From an uncultured Clostridium sp. (GTDB taxonomy: Bacteria > Bacillota > Clostridia > TANB77 > CAG-508), in contig USCB01000002.1 in the NCBI GenBank assembly GCA_900553125.1, positions 1 to 64,000 on the forward strand: a DNA stretch of 64,000 bases, read 5' to 3'. Below, piece after piece: positions 1-7,537 of this stretch. Made by a program: the position numbers and the translations under genes. Position 1 is the stretch's first letter. Every line of letters starts with the position of its first letter. The notes under the pieces were generated by a model. It saw only the letters and a program-made list of their open reading frames with translations, ran no database searches and was not told where the DNA came from.

Positions 1-2
1 CA

Positions 3-119
3 GGATGCATCTTCTGCAATAATCCAAAAGATTTAATTTCTTATAAAGATAAATTAATTTGTAAAAAATGTCTTTCAAAAATTAGTGACTTAAATGTTGA
101 GGAAGATATAAACGAATAA
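3..119 (+). CDS. AbrB/SpoVT-family transition regulator, C-terminal end only
   Basis: The reading frame enters from the left edge and ends at a TAA. The 38 visible residues contain CIFCNN and a later CKKC, two CxxC pairs with about 20 residues between them. This matches the zinc-ribbon-like tail that clostridial AbrB-type regulators carry after their swapped-hairpin DNA-binding domain. In Bacillus, abrB lies next to and converges on rsmI and trmN6, the same order as here, which supports the call. The DNA-binding part is outside the window, so the exact paralogue is unknown. Confidence 0.6.
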   Translation, partial: GCIFCNNPKDLISYKDKLICKKCLSKISDLNVEEDINE

Positions 120-124
120 AAATA

Positions 125-166
125 AAAATTAATTAAAAAATATTAAATATTTTTTAATTAATTTTT
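125..166. terminator. Bidirectional terminator between abrB-like gene and rsmI
   Basis: A long AT-only inverted repeat (AATTAATTAAAAAATATT and its complement) is flanked by an A-run on the left and a T-run on the right. It lies between two convergent genes, so it can end both transcripts. Confidence 0.6.
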
Positions 167-171
167 TTATT

Positions 172-996
172 CTATTTTTTTATAAAATATTGATAAATTT
201 CATTTTTATTAACGCCTCTATCTTTTGCAATTTTTTTTATAATTTCTTTTTTATCTAATCCCTGTTTTTCGTAAACATTATAATGTTCATCTAAACTCAA
301 ATTATTTAAAATATTTTCATTATTAATTTTATCACTTCCCTCAATTAATAAAATCATTTCTCCTTTTAAATTTTCACTTTTTTCTATAATATCATCAATA
401 TTTCCTCTAATAAATTCTTCATGTATTTTAGTCAATTCTCTTGCAAGTACAATTTTTCTATCTCCTATTACATTTTTTAAATCATATAAAGAATCCTTTA
501 TTTTGTGAGGTGCCTCATAAATAATAATTGTTTTATTTTCATTTTTTATTTCTTCCAATTTTTCTTTTCTTAATTTTTTATTTAATGGCAAAAATCCTAA
601 AAAAACAAATTCCTTTGTGTCTAATCCAGATGCTATTAATGCATTTATAGCTGCACAAGCTCCTGGTATAGGTATTATATCTATTTCTTCCTCTATTGCC
701 CTTTTTACAATTACTTCTCCTGGGTCTGAAATTCCTGGAGTTCCTGCATCAGAAACAACCGCAATATTTTTTCCTTCTTTTAATTTTTCAATCAAAATAT
801 TTTCTCTGTCTTCTTCATTATGTCTATGATTACTAATTAATGGCTTTTTTATTTCAAAATGATTTAATAATTTCAATGTATTTCTTGTATCTTCTGCTGC
901 AATATAATCTACCTCTTTTAAAACTCTTAATGCTCTTAATGTAATATCTTCTAAATTTCCAATCGGAGTTGCAACTAAATATAATTTTCCATTCAT
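172..996 (-). CDS. rsmI: 16S rRNA (cytidine-1402-2'-O)-methyltransferase RsmI
   Basis: The 274-residue protein has the family length and the tetrapyrrole-methylase fold signatures: YLVATPIGNLEDITLRAL at the N-terminus, AAEDTR near residue 34, SDAGTPGISDPG near residue 83 and PGACAAINAL near residue 112. RsmI uses S-adenosylmethionine to methylate the ribose of C1402 in the decoding centre of 16S rRNA. It lies about 150 nt downstream of trmN6 on the same strand, the Bacillus yabB-yabC arrangement. The start ATG is preceded by AGAAAGGAA on the minus strand. Confidence 0.95.
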   Translation of the reverse strand: MNGKLYLVATPIGNLEDITLRALRVLKEVDYIAAEDTRNTLKLLNHFEIKKPLISNHRHNEEDRENILIEKLKEGKNIAVVSDAGTPGISDPGEVIVKRAIEEEIDIIPIPGACAAINALIASGLDTKEFVFLGFLPLNKKLRKEKLEEIKNENKTIIIYEAPHKIKDSLYDLKNVIGDRKIVLARELTKIHEEFIRGNIDDIIEKSENLKGEMILLIEGSDKINNENILNNLSLDEHYNVYEKQGLDKKEIIKKIAKDRGVNKNEIYQYFIKK

Positions 997-1144
997 TTTT
1001 ATTTATTCCTTTCTTATTTTTTATAATTTATTTTAAGTCAAATAAAATTATATAAATTCATATAAAATCAAATAAATTAATTTTCATAGTAAAATCTTTT
1101 TTTATATTTTTTTATCTATTTTTTTCTTTTTTTTACTAATTTAT

Positions 1145-1888
1145 TTAAATTTTATTATATATTTTTAAAATTTCATCTGTATATTTTCCATCTTCATTAT
1201 AAACATATAAATTATTTTCAAATTCTAAAAATTGCTTTCCATTTTTTACACCTTTTATTAAAACCAAATTTGTTTTTTTATTTTTATTTGGATAAACAAA
1301 TTTTATTTTTTTGGGTTCAATTTTATTTTTTCTCATAACATTAAAAATATCTACTAATCTATCTGGTCTATGTACCATATAAAATTCACCAAAATCTCTT
1401 AATAAAAAAGATGCTATTTTTACAAAATCATCTAGGGATGCAGTTATTTCATGTCTTGAAATTAATTTCTTATCATTCTCATTTATTATTCCTGTATTTA
1501 TTTTTTTATATGGAGGGTTTGTTGTAACAACATCGAAACTTCCCCTTTTATATTTTTTATTTAATTCTAAAATATTCATATTTAATATTTCTATTTTATT
1601 TTCCAAGGAATTTAGTTTCACACTTCTACTTGCCATTTGGGCTACTTCTTCTTGAATTTCCACTCCAACAAAATTTGCATTTTTTGTTTTAGCATATAAA
1701 AGAATTGGAATAATTCCTGTGCCTGTTCCTAAATCTATAACCTTTGAATTTTGCCTTATGTCTTTTGCAAAATCTGTTAGTAATACACTATCTATTCCAA
1801 AACAAAATCCATCTTTATTTTGTATTATTTTTAAATTTTTAAATTCTAAATCATCAATTCTTTCATTTTCTTTCAATTTAATTTCCAT
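1145..1888 (-). CDS. trmN6: tRNA1(Val) (adenine-37-N6)-methyltransferase TrmN6
   Basis: A class I SAM methyltransferase. The SAM loop DLGTGTGIIPILL lies near residue 50 and the adenine-N6 signature NPPY near residue 125. It matches the YabB/TrmN6 family that modifies A37 of tRNA-Val. The open frame extends 17 codons upstream to 1939, but the ATG at 1888 has GGTGA five bases before it and begins MEIKLKENERIDDLEF, the usual family start, so I use this one (247 residues). Its neighbour rsmI is another translation-apparatus methyltransferase, and the pair is probably co-transcribed. Confidence 0.9.
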   Translation of the reverse strand: MEIKLKENERIDDLEFKNLKIIQNKDGFCFGIDSVLLTDFAKDIRQNSKVIDLGTGTGIIPILLYAKTKNANFVGVEIQEEVAQMASRSVKLNSLENKIEILNMNILELNKKYKRGSFDVVTTNPPYKKINTGIINENDKKLISRHEITASLDDFVKIASFLLRDFGEFYMVHRPDRLVDIFNVMRKNKIEPKKIKFVYPNKNKKTNLVLIKGVKNGKQFLEFENNLYVYNEDGKYTDEILKIYNKI

Positions 1889-1958
1889 TTTTTCACCATT
1901 AATTTTCTCTTTCATATTATATATTATAAAATTATACACTAAAAAAGGAGTTTTTTCA

Positions 1959-2201
1959 ATGAATAATTTATTTTTCGCAAATAACGAAAATAATGAAAGA
2001 CATTTAGAACAAAAATGTCCCCCTCCTCCACCTCCTAAGCCTCCTAAACCTCCTTCACATAAGCCAGGTTCAAAAAAGAAAAAAGTTGATTTTAAAAAAT
2101 TAAAAAAAAATACATGTAAATCTTTAAATGAAGTAGAATGTTTTTTAAATAATTTTCATAGATTTACTAATTACATTAAGTTGTACAAAATATTAAAATG
2201 A
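1959..2201 (+). CDS. Small proline- and lysine-rich protein of unknown function
   Basis: An 80-residue protein with an AAAAAAGGAG ribosome binding site eight bases before the ATG. It has a hydrophilic Asn/Glu-rich start, then a run of six prolines followed by KPPKPP, a basic GSKKKKVDFKKLKKN stretch and a Cys-containing helical tail. There is no signal peptide. It starts just upstream of and divergent from trmN6. I do not recognise the family. The composition resembles surface or spore-associated small proteins, but that is only a guess. Confidence 0.6.
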   Translation: MNNLFFANNENNERHLEQKCPPPPPPKPPKPPSHKPGSKKKKVDFKKLKKNTCKSLNEVECFLNNFHRFTNYIKLYKILK

Positions 2202-2268
2202 AGTTCTAAAATGGACAACATAAAAATATTATTTTACAAAAGAAAAATTAAGGAGGCTTTTTTACATT

Positions 2269-2826
2269 ATGAAAAATAAAAAAATATTTTTTTTACTTAT
2301 TTTAGTTTTAATTATAATTATAATTTCTCTTTATTTTATAATTAAAAATTTCAAGACTAAAAATTCTACCAATGAAAATAATTCATATTCTGAATATACC
2401 CCAGAGGAAGAAATTAGTTCTAAACAAATGAGAGAAACAACTGTTACTTTATATTTTATTGATTCTGATAATAATATAAAAAGCGAGGGAAAACTTATAG
2501 ATTCTGCAAATTTACTCCAAAATCCTTACAAACAATTAATTGAACTTTTACTTTTAGGACCACAAAATGATAATCTAATTAGTGTTTTTCCAGAAAATAC
2601 AAAAATATTAGATGCTAAATTGGAAAATAATTGTGTTATTTTAAATTTTTCAGATGAATTTTTAAATTTTAAAGATGATTCTCAAAAATTTAATATGATA
2701 AATTGCATTTTGAATACTTTGAAACAATTAAATGAAGTGAATTCTATTAAAATTTTAGTTAATAATAATTTAATTGATGGTTTTGATGAAATCTATGGAA
2801 TTGAAGATAAGGCAAACACAAAATAA
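2269..2826 (+). CDS. GerMN-domain membrane-anchored protein
   Basis: A 185-residue protein with one N-terminal membrane segment (about residues 5-27), a short polar linker and a C-terminal GerMN domain (about residues 58-175). The domain shows the usual TVTLYFID opening, a LLLGP turn near residue 102 and the VILNFSDEF strand near residue 130. GerMN domains occur in spore germination/sporulation protein GerM and related envelope proteins. The length fits a single-domain version. A strong TTAAGGAGG site precedes the ATG. Unlike B. subtilis GerM there is one domain, so this is a relative and not an orthologue call. Confidence 0.8.
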   Translation: MKNKKIFFLLILVLIIIIISLYFIIKNFKTKNSTNENNSYSEYTPEEEISSKQMRETTVTLYFIDSDNNIKSEGKLIDSANLLQNPYKQLIELLLLGPQNDNLISVFPENTKILDAKLENNCVILNFSDEFLNFKDDSQKFNMINCILNTLKQLNEVNSIKILVNNNLIDGFDEIYGIEDKANTK

Positions 2827-2858
2827 AATTGGTCATATATAAATGACCAATTTTATTT
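2825..2858. terminator. Bidirectional terminator
   Basis: A 12-bp perfect stem (AAAATTGGTCAT and its complement) with a 6-nt loop, followed by a T-rich tract. It overlaps the GerMN stop and lies just before the end of the convergent ATPase gene, so it probably serves both. Confidence 0.8.
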
Positions 2859-2860
2859 TA

Positions 2861-4156
2861 TTATAAAAATATTGCCATATAAAGTGGATAATTTCTTACA
2901 ACGTCATTTCCCGAAACATTTTTACTACTTAATTTTATTCCTTGCTCTACATTCCAATTTTTCACAATATTATTCATAGATTTAGACTTCGTATTTTCAG
3001 ATGATTTTACCTCAATAGCAGTTACTTTATCTTTATATCTAATTATAAAATCCATTTCTAATTGATTTCTATACTCAAAATAATATAATTTCTTTCCTAA
3101 CTTTGTAAATATATCTGCTATAATATTTTCATAAATAGCACCTTTATATATTCCTAAATTACCATCAATAATATCTTTTTGAGAACCCTCTTCTAGCATT
3201 GACACCAATAACCCAGTATCTTTCATATATATTTTAAATTGATTATTTACACTATTTCCCTCTAACGGCAATTCCAGGTTTCTTAAATTATAACAATAAT
3301 TTATTATACCTGCATCATAAAGCCACATCAAACTTCCTCCAAATTTTCTTGCCGTTGCTTTAGGTTCTAGTAAACTATATTGAAATTTTTTGTAATCTTT
3401 TGAAAGCTGTTTTGGAATTGATAAAAAACATTCTCTTGCCTTAGCTTTTTCTGTTTCTTTTGCATATTTTGCAATATCATCTAAATAATTATCTACTATA
3501 TCTCTTTGAATTTTTAATACAGAGGCAAAATTTGATGTATTAACAAATTCAGAAACAACTCTTGGCATTCCTCCAACTACTATATATTCTCTAAATAATT
3601 CCATCATTTTCTCATGCATTGCTTTTGGCACTTCCTCATTTTTGTCAAAATATTCTTTTATGAAAAAAATTGCATCTTCACTTATTCCATTTGCCCATAA
3701 AAATTCTTCAAAATCCAATGAATGCATTTCTAAAGTCTCAACATATCCTACAGGAAAAGATGGTACATCTTTGTAATTTATTCCTAGTAACGAACCAGAT
3801 GCAATAACATCAAATCTTTTATCAATAGAAAGAAACTTCAAAGCTGTTCTTGCCCTAGGGCAATTTTGAATTTCATCTAATACAATTATTGTTTCATTTG
3901 GTACTAAATTAATATTTGGAATATTTACAGTCATTTGCTTGATTAAAGTTTCAACATTTAAATCTCCGTCAAATATATCTTTATATGATGGCATTTCATC
4001 AAAATTTATATATACGTAATTTTTATAATTTTCTTTTGCAAATTTATCTATTATGAACGTTTTTCCAACTTGCCTAGCGCCTTTTATAACAAGACACATT
4101 TTATCATCTTTTCTTTTCCATTCTAATAATTTTTTTTCAATTTTTCTTTTTAACAT
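2861..4156 (-). CDS. AAA-family ATPase with DUF4143 domain
   Basis: A 431-residue protein with Walker A GARQVGKT near residue 26, Walker B IIVLDEIQNCP near residue 90 and sensor-like VIASGSLLGI near residue 120. These are followed by the DUF4143 region with IEVKSSENTKS near the end, a PD-(D/E)XK-like strand. Such AAA-14/DUF4143 proteins are widespread accessory ATPases in gut bacteria with no settled function. I use the ATG at 4156 because AAAGGTG lies 6 nt before it. An upstream ATG at 4201 lacks a site. A 5'-truncated relative lies at 31836-33053. Three spaced direct repeats lie just upstream and could be its operator. Confidence 0.85.
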   Translation of the reverse strand: MLKRKIEKKLLEWKRKDDKMCLVIKGARQVGKTFIIDKFAKENYKNYVYINFDEMPSYKDIFDGDLNVETLIKQMTVNIPNINLVPNETIIVLDEIQNCPRARTALKFLSIDKRFDVIASGSLLGINYKDVPSFPVGYVETLEMHSLDFEEFLWANGISEDAIFFIKEYFDKNEEVPKAMHEKMMELFREYIVVGGMPRVVSEFVNTSNFASVLKIQRDIVDNYLDDIAKYAKETEKAKARECFLSIPKQLSKDYKKFQYSLLEPKATARKFGGSLMWLYDAGIINYCYNLRNLELPLEGNSVNNQFKIYMKDTGLLVSMLEEGSQKDIIDGNLGIYKGAIYENIIADIFTKLGKKLYYFEYRNQLEMDFIIRYKDKVTAIEVKSSENTKSKSMNNIVKNWNVEQGIKLSSKNVSGNDVVRNYPLYMAIFL

Positions 4157-4206
4157 ATTCATCACCTTTATTATATTATCATAATTTTTATGAAAAATCA
4201 ATATTT

Positions 4207-4286
4207 TTGCATATTTTTACGTCCAATATGTAAGGAATGTTGCATATTTTTATGTCGAATATTAACTTTTAGTTGCATATTTTTAC
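4207..4286. repeat. Three direct repeats with exact 33-nt period
   Basis: TTGCATATTTTTA begins at 4207, 4240 and 4273, exactly 33 nt apart. The first two units agree further (TAYGTCSAATAT), so this is a degenerate 33-mer tandem array. It lies 50-130 nt upstream of the DUF4143 ATPase start and downstream of nothing annotated. It could be an operator read on one face of the helix (about three turns) or a decayed tandem duplication. It is too short and irregular for a CRISPR. Confidence 0.65.
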
Positions 4287-4425
4287 TTAAAAAACATTTT
4301 TTCAGAAAAAATTTTCTAATAAAATCCATTGACAAAGACTAAATAATATTGTACGATAAAATGTGTAAATAAACAATAGTAACAAAAATAATAATAAATC
4401 ATATAATAAATATAGAGGTACAGAA

Positions 4426-5964
4426 ATGATTATAGAAGAAGAAAAAATGGAAATTGTAGAAGATTCTACAAAAGAGAAAGAGCAAGAATTTAAGCAAATA
4501 CCAAATAATTCAGAAAACTCTTCAAAACACTGGATTATGGCTATTTGCATTTTTTTAATAAGTTTTTTAGTATTTGTCATAATTATATTTGGAATATTTA
4601 CATTTTATAATTATAGTAAAAATTCAACGATTTCACAAGGAATACATATAAATAATATAGACGTTTCGAATTTAACAAAAGAAGAAGCAAAAGAAAAACT
4701 AAATAACTATTATTCTGAAAAAATTTTAAATGATATAACATTAATGCATGGCGAATATACTACATATATAAAAACATCAGAAATTAATTTAAAATTCAAT
4801 ATAGATTCTGCTGTAAATTATGCATATCATTGTGGAAAAACAAATAATATATTTTCTGATAATTATCAAATATTTAATGCAATGATAAATGGAATAAACA
4901 TTGTTCCAACAGTCACATATGATGAAGATGCATTAAAAACAATTCTAAATAACTTATCAAAAGAATTGCCTGATGCAGTAGTTGAAAGTGGATATTACAT
5001 AGATGGAAATAACTTAATTATAACAGAAGGAAAAGATGGTGTAGTAATAGACACTAATTCTACTACTGAAAAAATAGTAGAAAAATTATCTAATTTAAAT
5101 TATGTTAACGAAGTTATAGAACTTGTAACAACACCGAAAACACCTGATGAAATCAATATAAATAAAATATATAATGAAATCCACAAAGACGCAAAAGACG
5201 CCTCATTCGAGCCTCAAACACATACTATAACATCAGCAGAAAATGGAATTGACTTTAATATTGATGATGCAAAAAAAATACTTGAAACATCTGATAACGA
5301 ATGTACAATTCCATTAAAAATACTAAAACCAAATGTTACAAACAACATGATTGGCAACGAGGCCTTTCCCGACCTACTTGCATCTTATTCCACAAAATAT
5401 GCTGCATCAAATAAAAACAGAACCACAAACCTTAGACTTGCAGCCGCAAAAATAGATGGAACAGTCTTATTACCAGGAGAAGTATTTTCATATAATAATG
5501 TTGTTGGGGAAAGAACAATTTCAGCAGGTTATAAAGATGCTGCTATATACCTAAATGGTCAGGTTGTTGATGGCCTTGGTGGTGGAATTTGCCAAATATC
5601 TACAACTTTATTTAATGCTGTGCTGTTTTCAAACCTAGAAATTGTCGAATTATATAACCATCAATTTATTCCATCATATGCAACTGCGGGACGTGATGCA
5701 ACAGTTGTTTATGGTGTAAAAGATTTTAAATTTAAAAATTCCAGAAATTACGCTATTAAAATAACATGTTCAGTTTCAAATGGTGTTGCATCTTTCCAAA
5801 TTTGGGGATTTAAGCAAGAACCTGAATATGAAGTCAGTGTTTCTGCAAATGTAACTAGTCGCACTTCTTCTTATATTAAGTCTGCTACTTATAGAACTTT
5901 AAAACTTAATGGAGAGGTTGTTAAGACTGAAAAAATTTCAAATTATACATATAAAGTACATTAA
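4426..5964 (+). CDS. VanW-family cell-wall protein with peptidoglycan-binding domains
   Basis: A 512-residue protein with a cytoplasmic acidic N-terminus, one membrane segment (about residues 37-60) and an extracellular part. The exterior holds two PG_binding_4-type modules (about residues 70-200 and 225-310; the first begins GIHINNIDVSNLTKEEAKEKL) and a VanW domain (about residues 325-450). The VanW marks are FSYNNVVGERT, AIYLNGQVVDGLGGGICQIS and ELYNHQFIPSYATAGRDA. This is the YoaR/VanW architecture of clostridial envelope proteins. Its role in glycopeptide resistance is not established, and wall attachment or remodelling is the safer inference. AGAGGT lies 7 nt before the ATG. Confidence 0.9.
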   Translation: MIIEEEKMEIVEDSTKEKEQEFKQIPNNSENSSKHWIMAICIFLISFLVFVIIIFGIFTFYNYSKNSTISQGIHINNIDVSNLTKEEAKEKLNNYYSEKILNDITLMHGEYTTYIKTSEINLKFNIDSAVNYAYHCGKTNNIFSDNYQIFNAMINGINIVPTVTYDEDALKTILNNLSKELPDAVVESGYYIDGNNLIITEGKDGVVIDTNSTTEKIVEKLSNLNYVNEVIELVTTPKTPDEININKIYNEIHKDAKDASFEPQTHTITSAENGIDFNIDDAKKILETSDNECTIPLKILKPNVTNNMIGNEAFPDLLASYSTKYAASNKNRTTNLRLAAAKIDGTVLLPGEVFSYNNVVGERTISAGYKDAAIYLNGQVVDGLGGGICQISTTLFNAVLFSNLEIVELYNHQFIPSYATAGRDATVVYGVKDFKFKNSRNYAIKITCSVSNGVASFQIWGFKQEPEYEVSVSANVTSRTSSYIKSATYRTLKLNGEVVKTEKISNYTYKVH

Positions 5965-5965
5965 C

Positions 5966-6019
5966 ATTTCTGATTGGGGACGGTTCTTTTCGCGAAAAGA
6001 ACCGTCCCCAATCAGAAAT
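5966..6019. repeat. Family A palindromic repeat (REPIN-like), copy 1
   Basis: A perfect 54-bp palindrome centred on CGCG. Each arm carries GATTGGGGACGGTTCTTTT. It starts right after the VanW stop and may act as its terminator. The same core recurs at 14025-14064, 18232-18274 and 45961-46037. Confidence 0.9.
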
Positions 6020-6094
6020 TAATGTATATAAATAAAAAAAATGAACATAATAAACAAAGCAAGAAATTGCAAAAAAGTTTTGGAGGTAATTAAA

Positions 6095-6256
6095 ATGGAT
6101 AACAAGCAGAAAATAAATTGTACAGTACAAAGTTGTAAGTATAATAATGGTAGACAACAAATATGTGAGTTAAATGCTATAATGGTAACACCAAAACAAA
6201 ATATTGATACTGGAAATCCTGATGAATCTGAATGTTCAAGTTATGAGTGTCAATAA
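6095..6256 (+). CDS. DUF1540 domain protein
   Basis: A 53-residue Cys-rich protein with the DUF1540 pattern: CTVQSCKYN near the start, then C and AIMVTP, and C..YEC at the end, a likely metal-binding microdomain. I use the ATG at 6095 because TTTTGGAGGT lies 7 nt upstream. The frame extends 18 codons further but without a site. DUF1540 proteins are common single-domain clostridial proteins of unknown role. Confidence 0.85.
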   Translation: MDNKQKINCTVQSCKYNNGRQQICELNAIMVTPKQNIDTGNPDESECSSYECQ

Positions 6257-6299
6257 TCAAAAATACTGTAATTTGTAAATAAATATGTAGTTGAAATAG

Positions 6300-6340
6300 T
6301 AGATTTTTTATGATAGAAATATTGTAAAAAATCTATTTTT
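6300..6340 (+). terminator. Rho-independent terminator after DUF1540 gene
   Basis: TAGATTTTTTA pairs with TAAAAAATCTA around a 14-nt loop and is followed by TTTTTATATTT. Confidence 0.6.
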
Positions 6341-6414
6341 ATATTTATACTAAAAAGAATATAGACTTTTATATAGAAATATGTTATAAAATAATATGGA
6401 AAGGATATGATGAA

Positions 6415-6930
6415 ATGAGTGAAAAAATAGTAAATGCAATAATAGGAGCTTTTGGAGGAGTAACAGCAATAGCTTTTGGAAAGGAGATATTAGTATTTAT
6501 AATATCACTAATGCCAATATTAGAATTAAGAGGAGGATTACTTGCAGCAGCACTTTTAGGATTGAAACCAATACCTAGTTATATAATAAGTATAGTGGGA
6601 AACTTACTTCCAATACCATTTATATTACTATTGATAAATAAGATTTTAAATTGGATGAGAAATAGTAAACACTTCAAAGGAATTGCAAATTGGTTAGACC
6701 AAAAAGTAGAGAAACACAAAAGTCAAATTGAAAAATTTGGATATTTAGGAATTGTATTATTTGTAGGAATTCCACTACCAGGAACAGGAGCTTGGACTGG
6801 TTCTCTTATAGCATCTGTTTTAGAAATGGATAGAAAAAAGACTTTTTTAGCGGTTTTAGCTGGTGTATTTTTAGCAAGTGTAATAATGATGATTATTTCA
6901 TTTGGGCTTGTGGCTAAAGTAGTTGGGTAA
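6415..6930 (+). CDS. Small multidrug export family membrane protein (COG2426)
   Basis: A 171-residue integral membrane protein with four or five hydrophobic segments. It carries LMPILELRGGLLAAALLGL near residue 34 and VGIPLPGTGAWTGSLIASVL near residue 119, the two halves of the Sm_multidrug_ex family, an inverted-repeat fold related to SNARE-associated/DedA proteins. The family name is historical and a transported substrate is not proven. The ATG has GGAAAGGA upstream. It stands alone between a terminator and a degraded gene. Confidence 0.85.
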   Translation: MSEKIVNAIIGAFGGVTAIAFGKEILVFIISLMPILELRGGLLAAALLGLKPIPSYIISIVGNLLPIPFILLLINKILNWMRNSKHFKGIANWLDQKVEKHKSQIEKFGYLGIVLFVGIPLPGTGAWTGSLIASVLEMDRKKTFLAVLAGVFLASVIMMIISFGLVAKVVG

Positions 6931-6951
6931 TTTGTTTGTTAGGAGAAGTCA

Positions 6952-7537
6952 ATGGAAAAGAAATATAATGAAGAAATACTGGAAAAGTGCTTACCTCCAT
7001 ATTTAGAAAATGACTTGAAAAATTTATATGTTGAAAAAAATATCAAACTTCTTTTGGGATATGTTTATAGCTGATAGTTTAGTAGGAAATTTTGATAGAC
7101 ACAATGGAAATTGGGGTTTTTTAATAAATGAAAGTTTAAGAAAAATTGAAATTGCACCGATTTATGATTGTGCATCATGTCTTTATCCTCAACTTACAGA
7201 TGAAAGAATTGCTGAGATTATAGATGATGAAAATGAAATGGAGGCAAGGGTTTATATTTTTCCGACATCAGCTTTGAAATATAATGATAAAAAGATAAAT
7301 TATTTTATATTCATTTCAGGTTTGGAAAATGAAGAATGTAATAATGCTCTTTTAAGAATATTTCCGAAAATTAATATGGAAACTATTTACAAAATTATTG
7401 ATGAAACGCCATATATTTCTGAGATTAGGAAAAAATTTTATAAGAAAATTTTGAAACTGAGATATGAAATAATCTTAAAATTGAGTTATGAGGAACTGAC
7501 TAAAAGAAAAGAGATTGAAAGGATTGAAAAACAGTGA
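6952..7537 (+). pseudogene. Remnant of a HipA-like kinase joined to an unrelated N-terminus
   Basis: A frame with a good AGGAG site starts at 6952 (MEKKYNEEILEKCLPPYLE) and stops at 7074. In another frame, 7028-7537 encodes 169 residues of a HipA/CtkA-type kinase C-lobe, with WDMFIADSLVGNFDRHNGNW (catalytic HxxN-type loop) and IAPIYDCASCLYPQL (metal-binding loop). The ATP-binding N-lobe is absent. The simplest reading is a deletion that fused the start of one gene out of frame to the end of another. The last four bases (GTGA) overlap the polA start, so any translation of the remnant would be coupled to polA. Confidence 0.65.

Noticed and set aside
4207..4286. CRISPR array
   Set aside because: Only three 13-nt units, partly similar spacers, and no cas genes.
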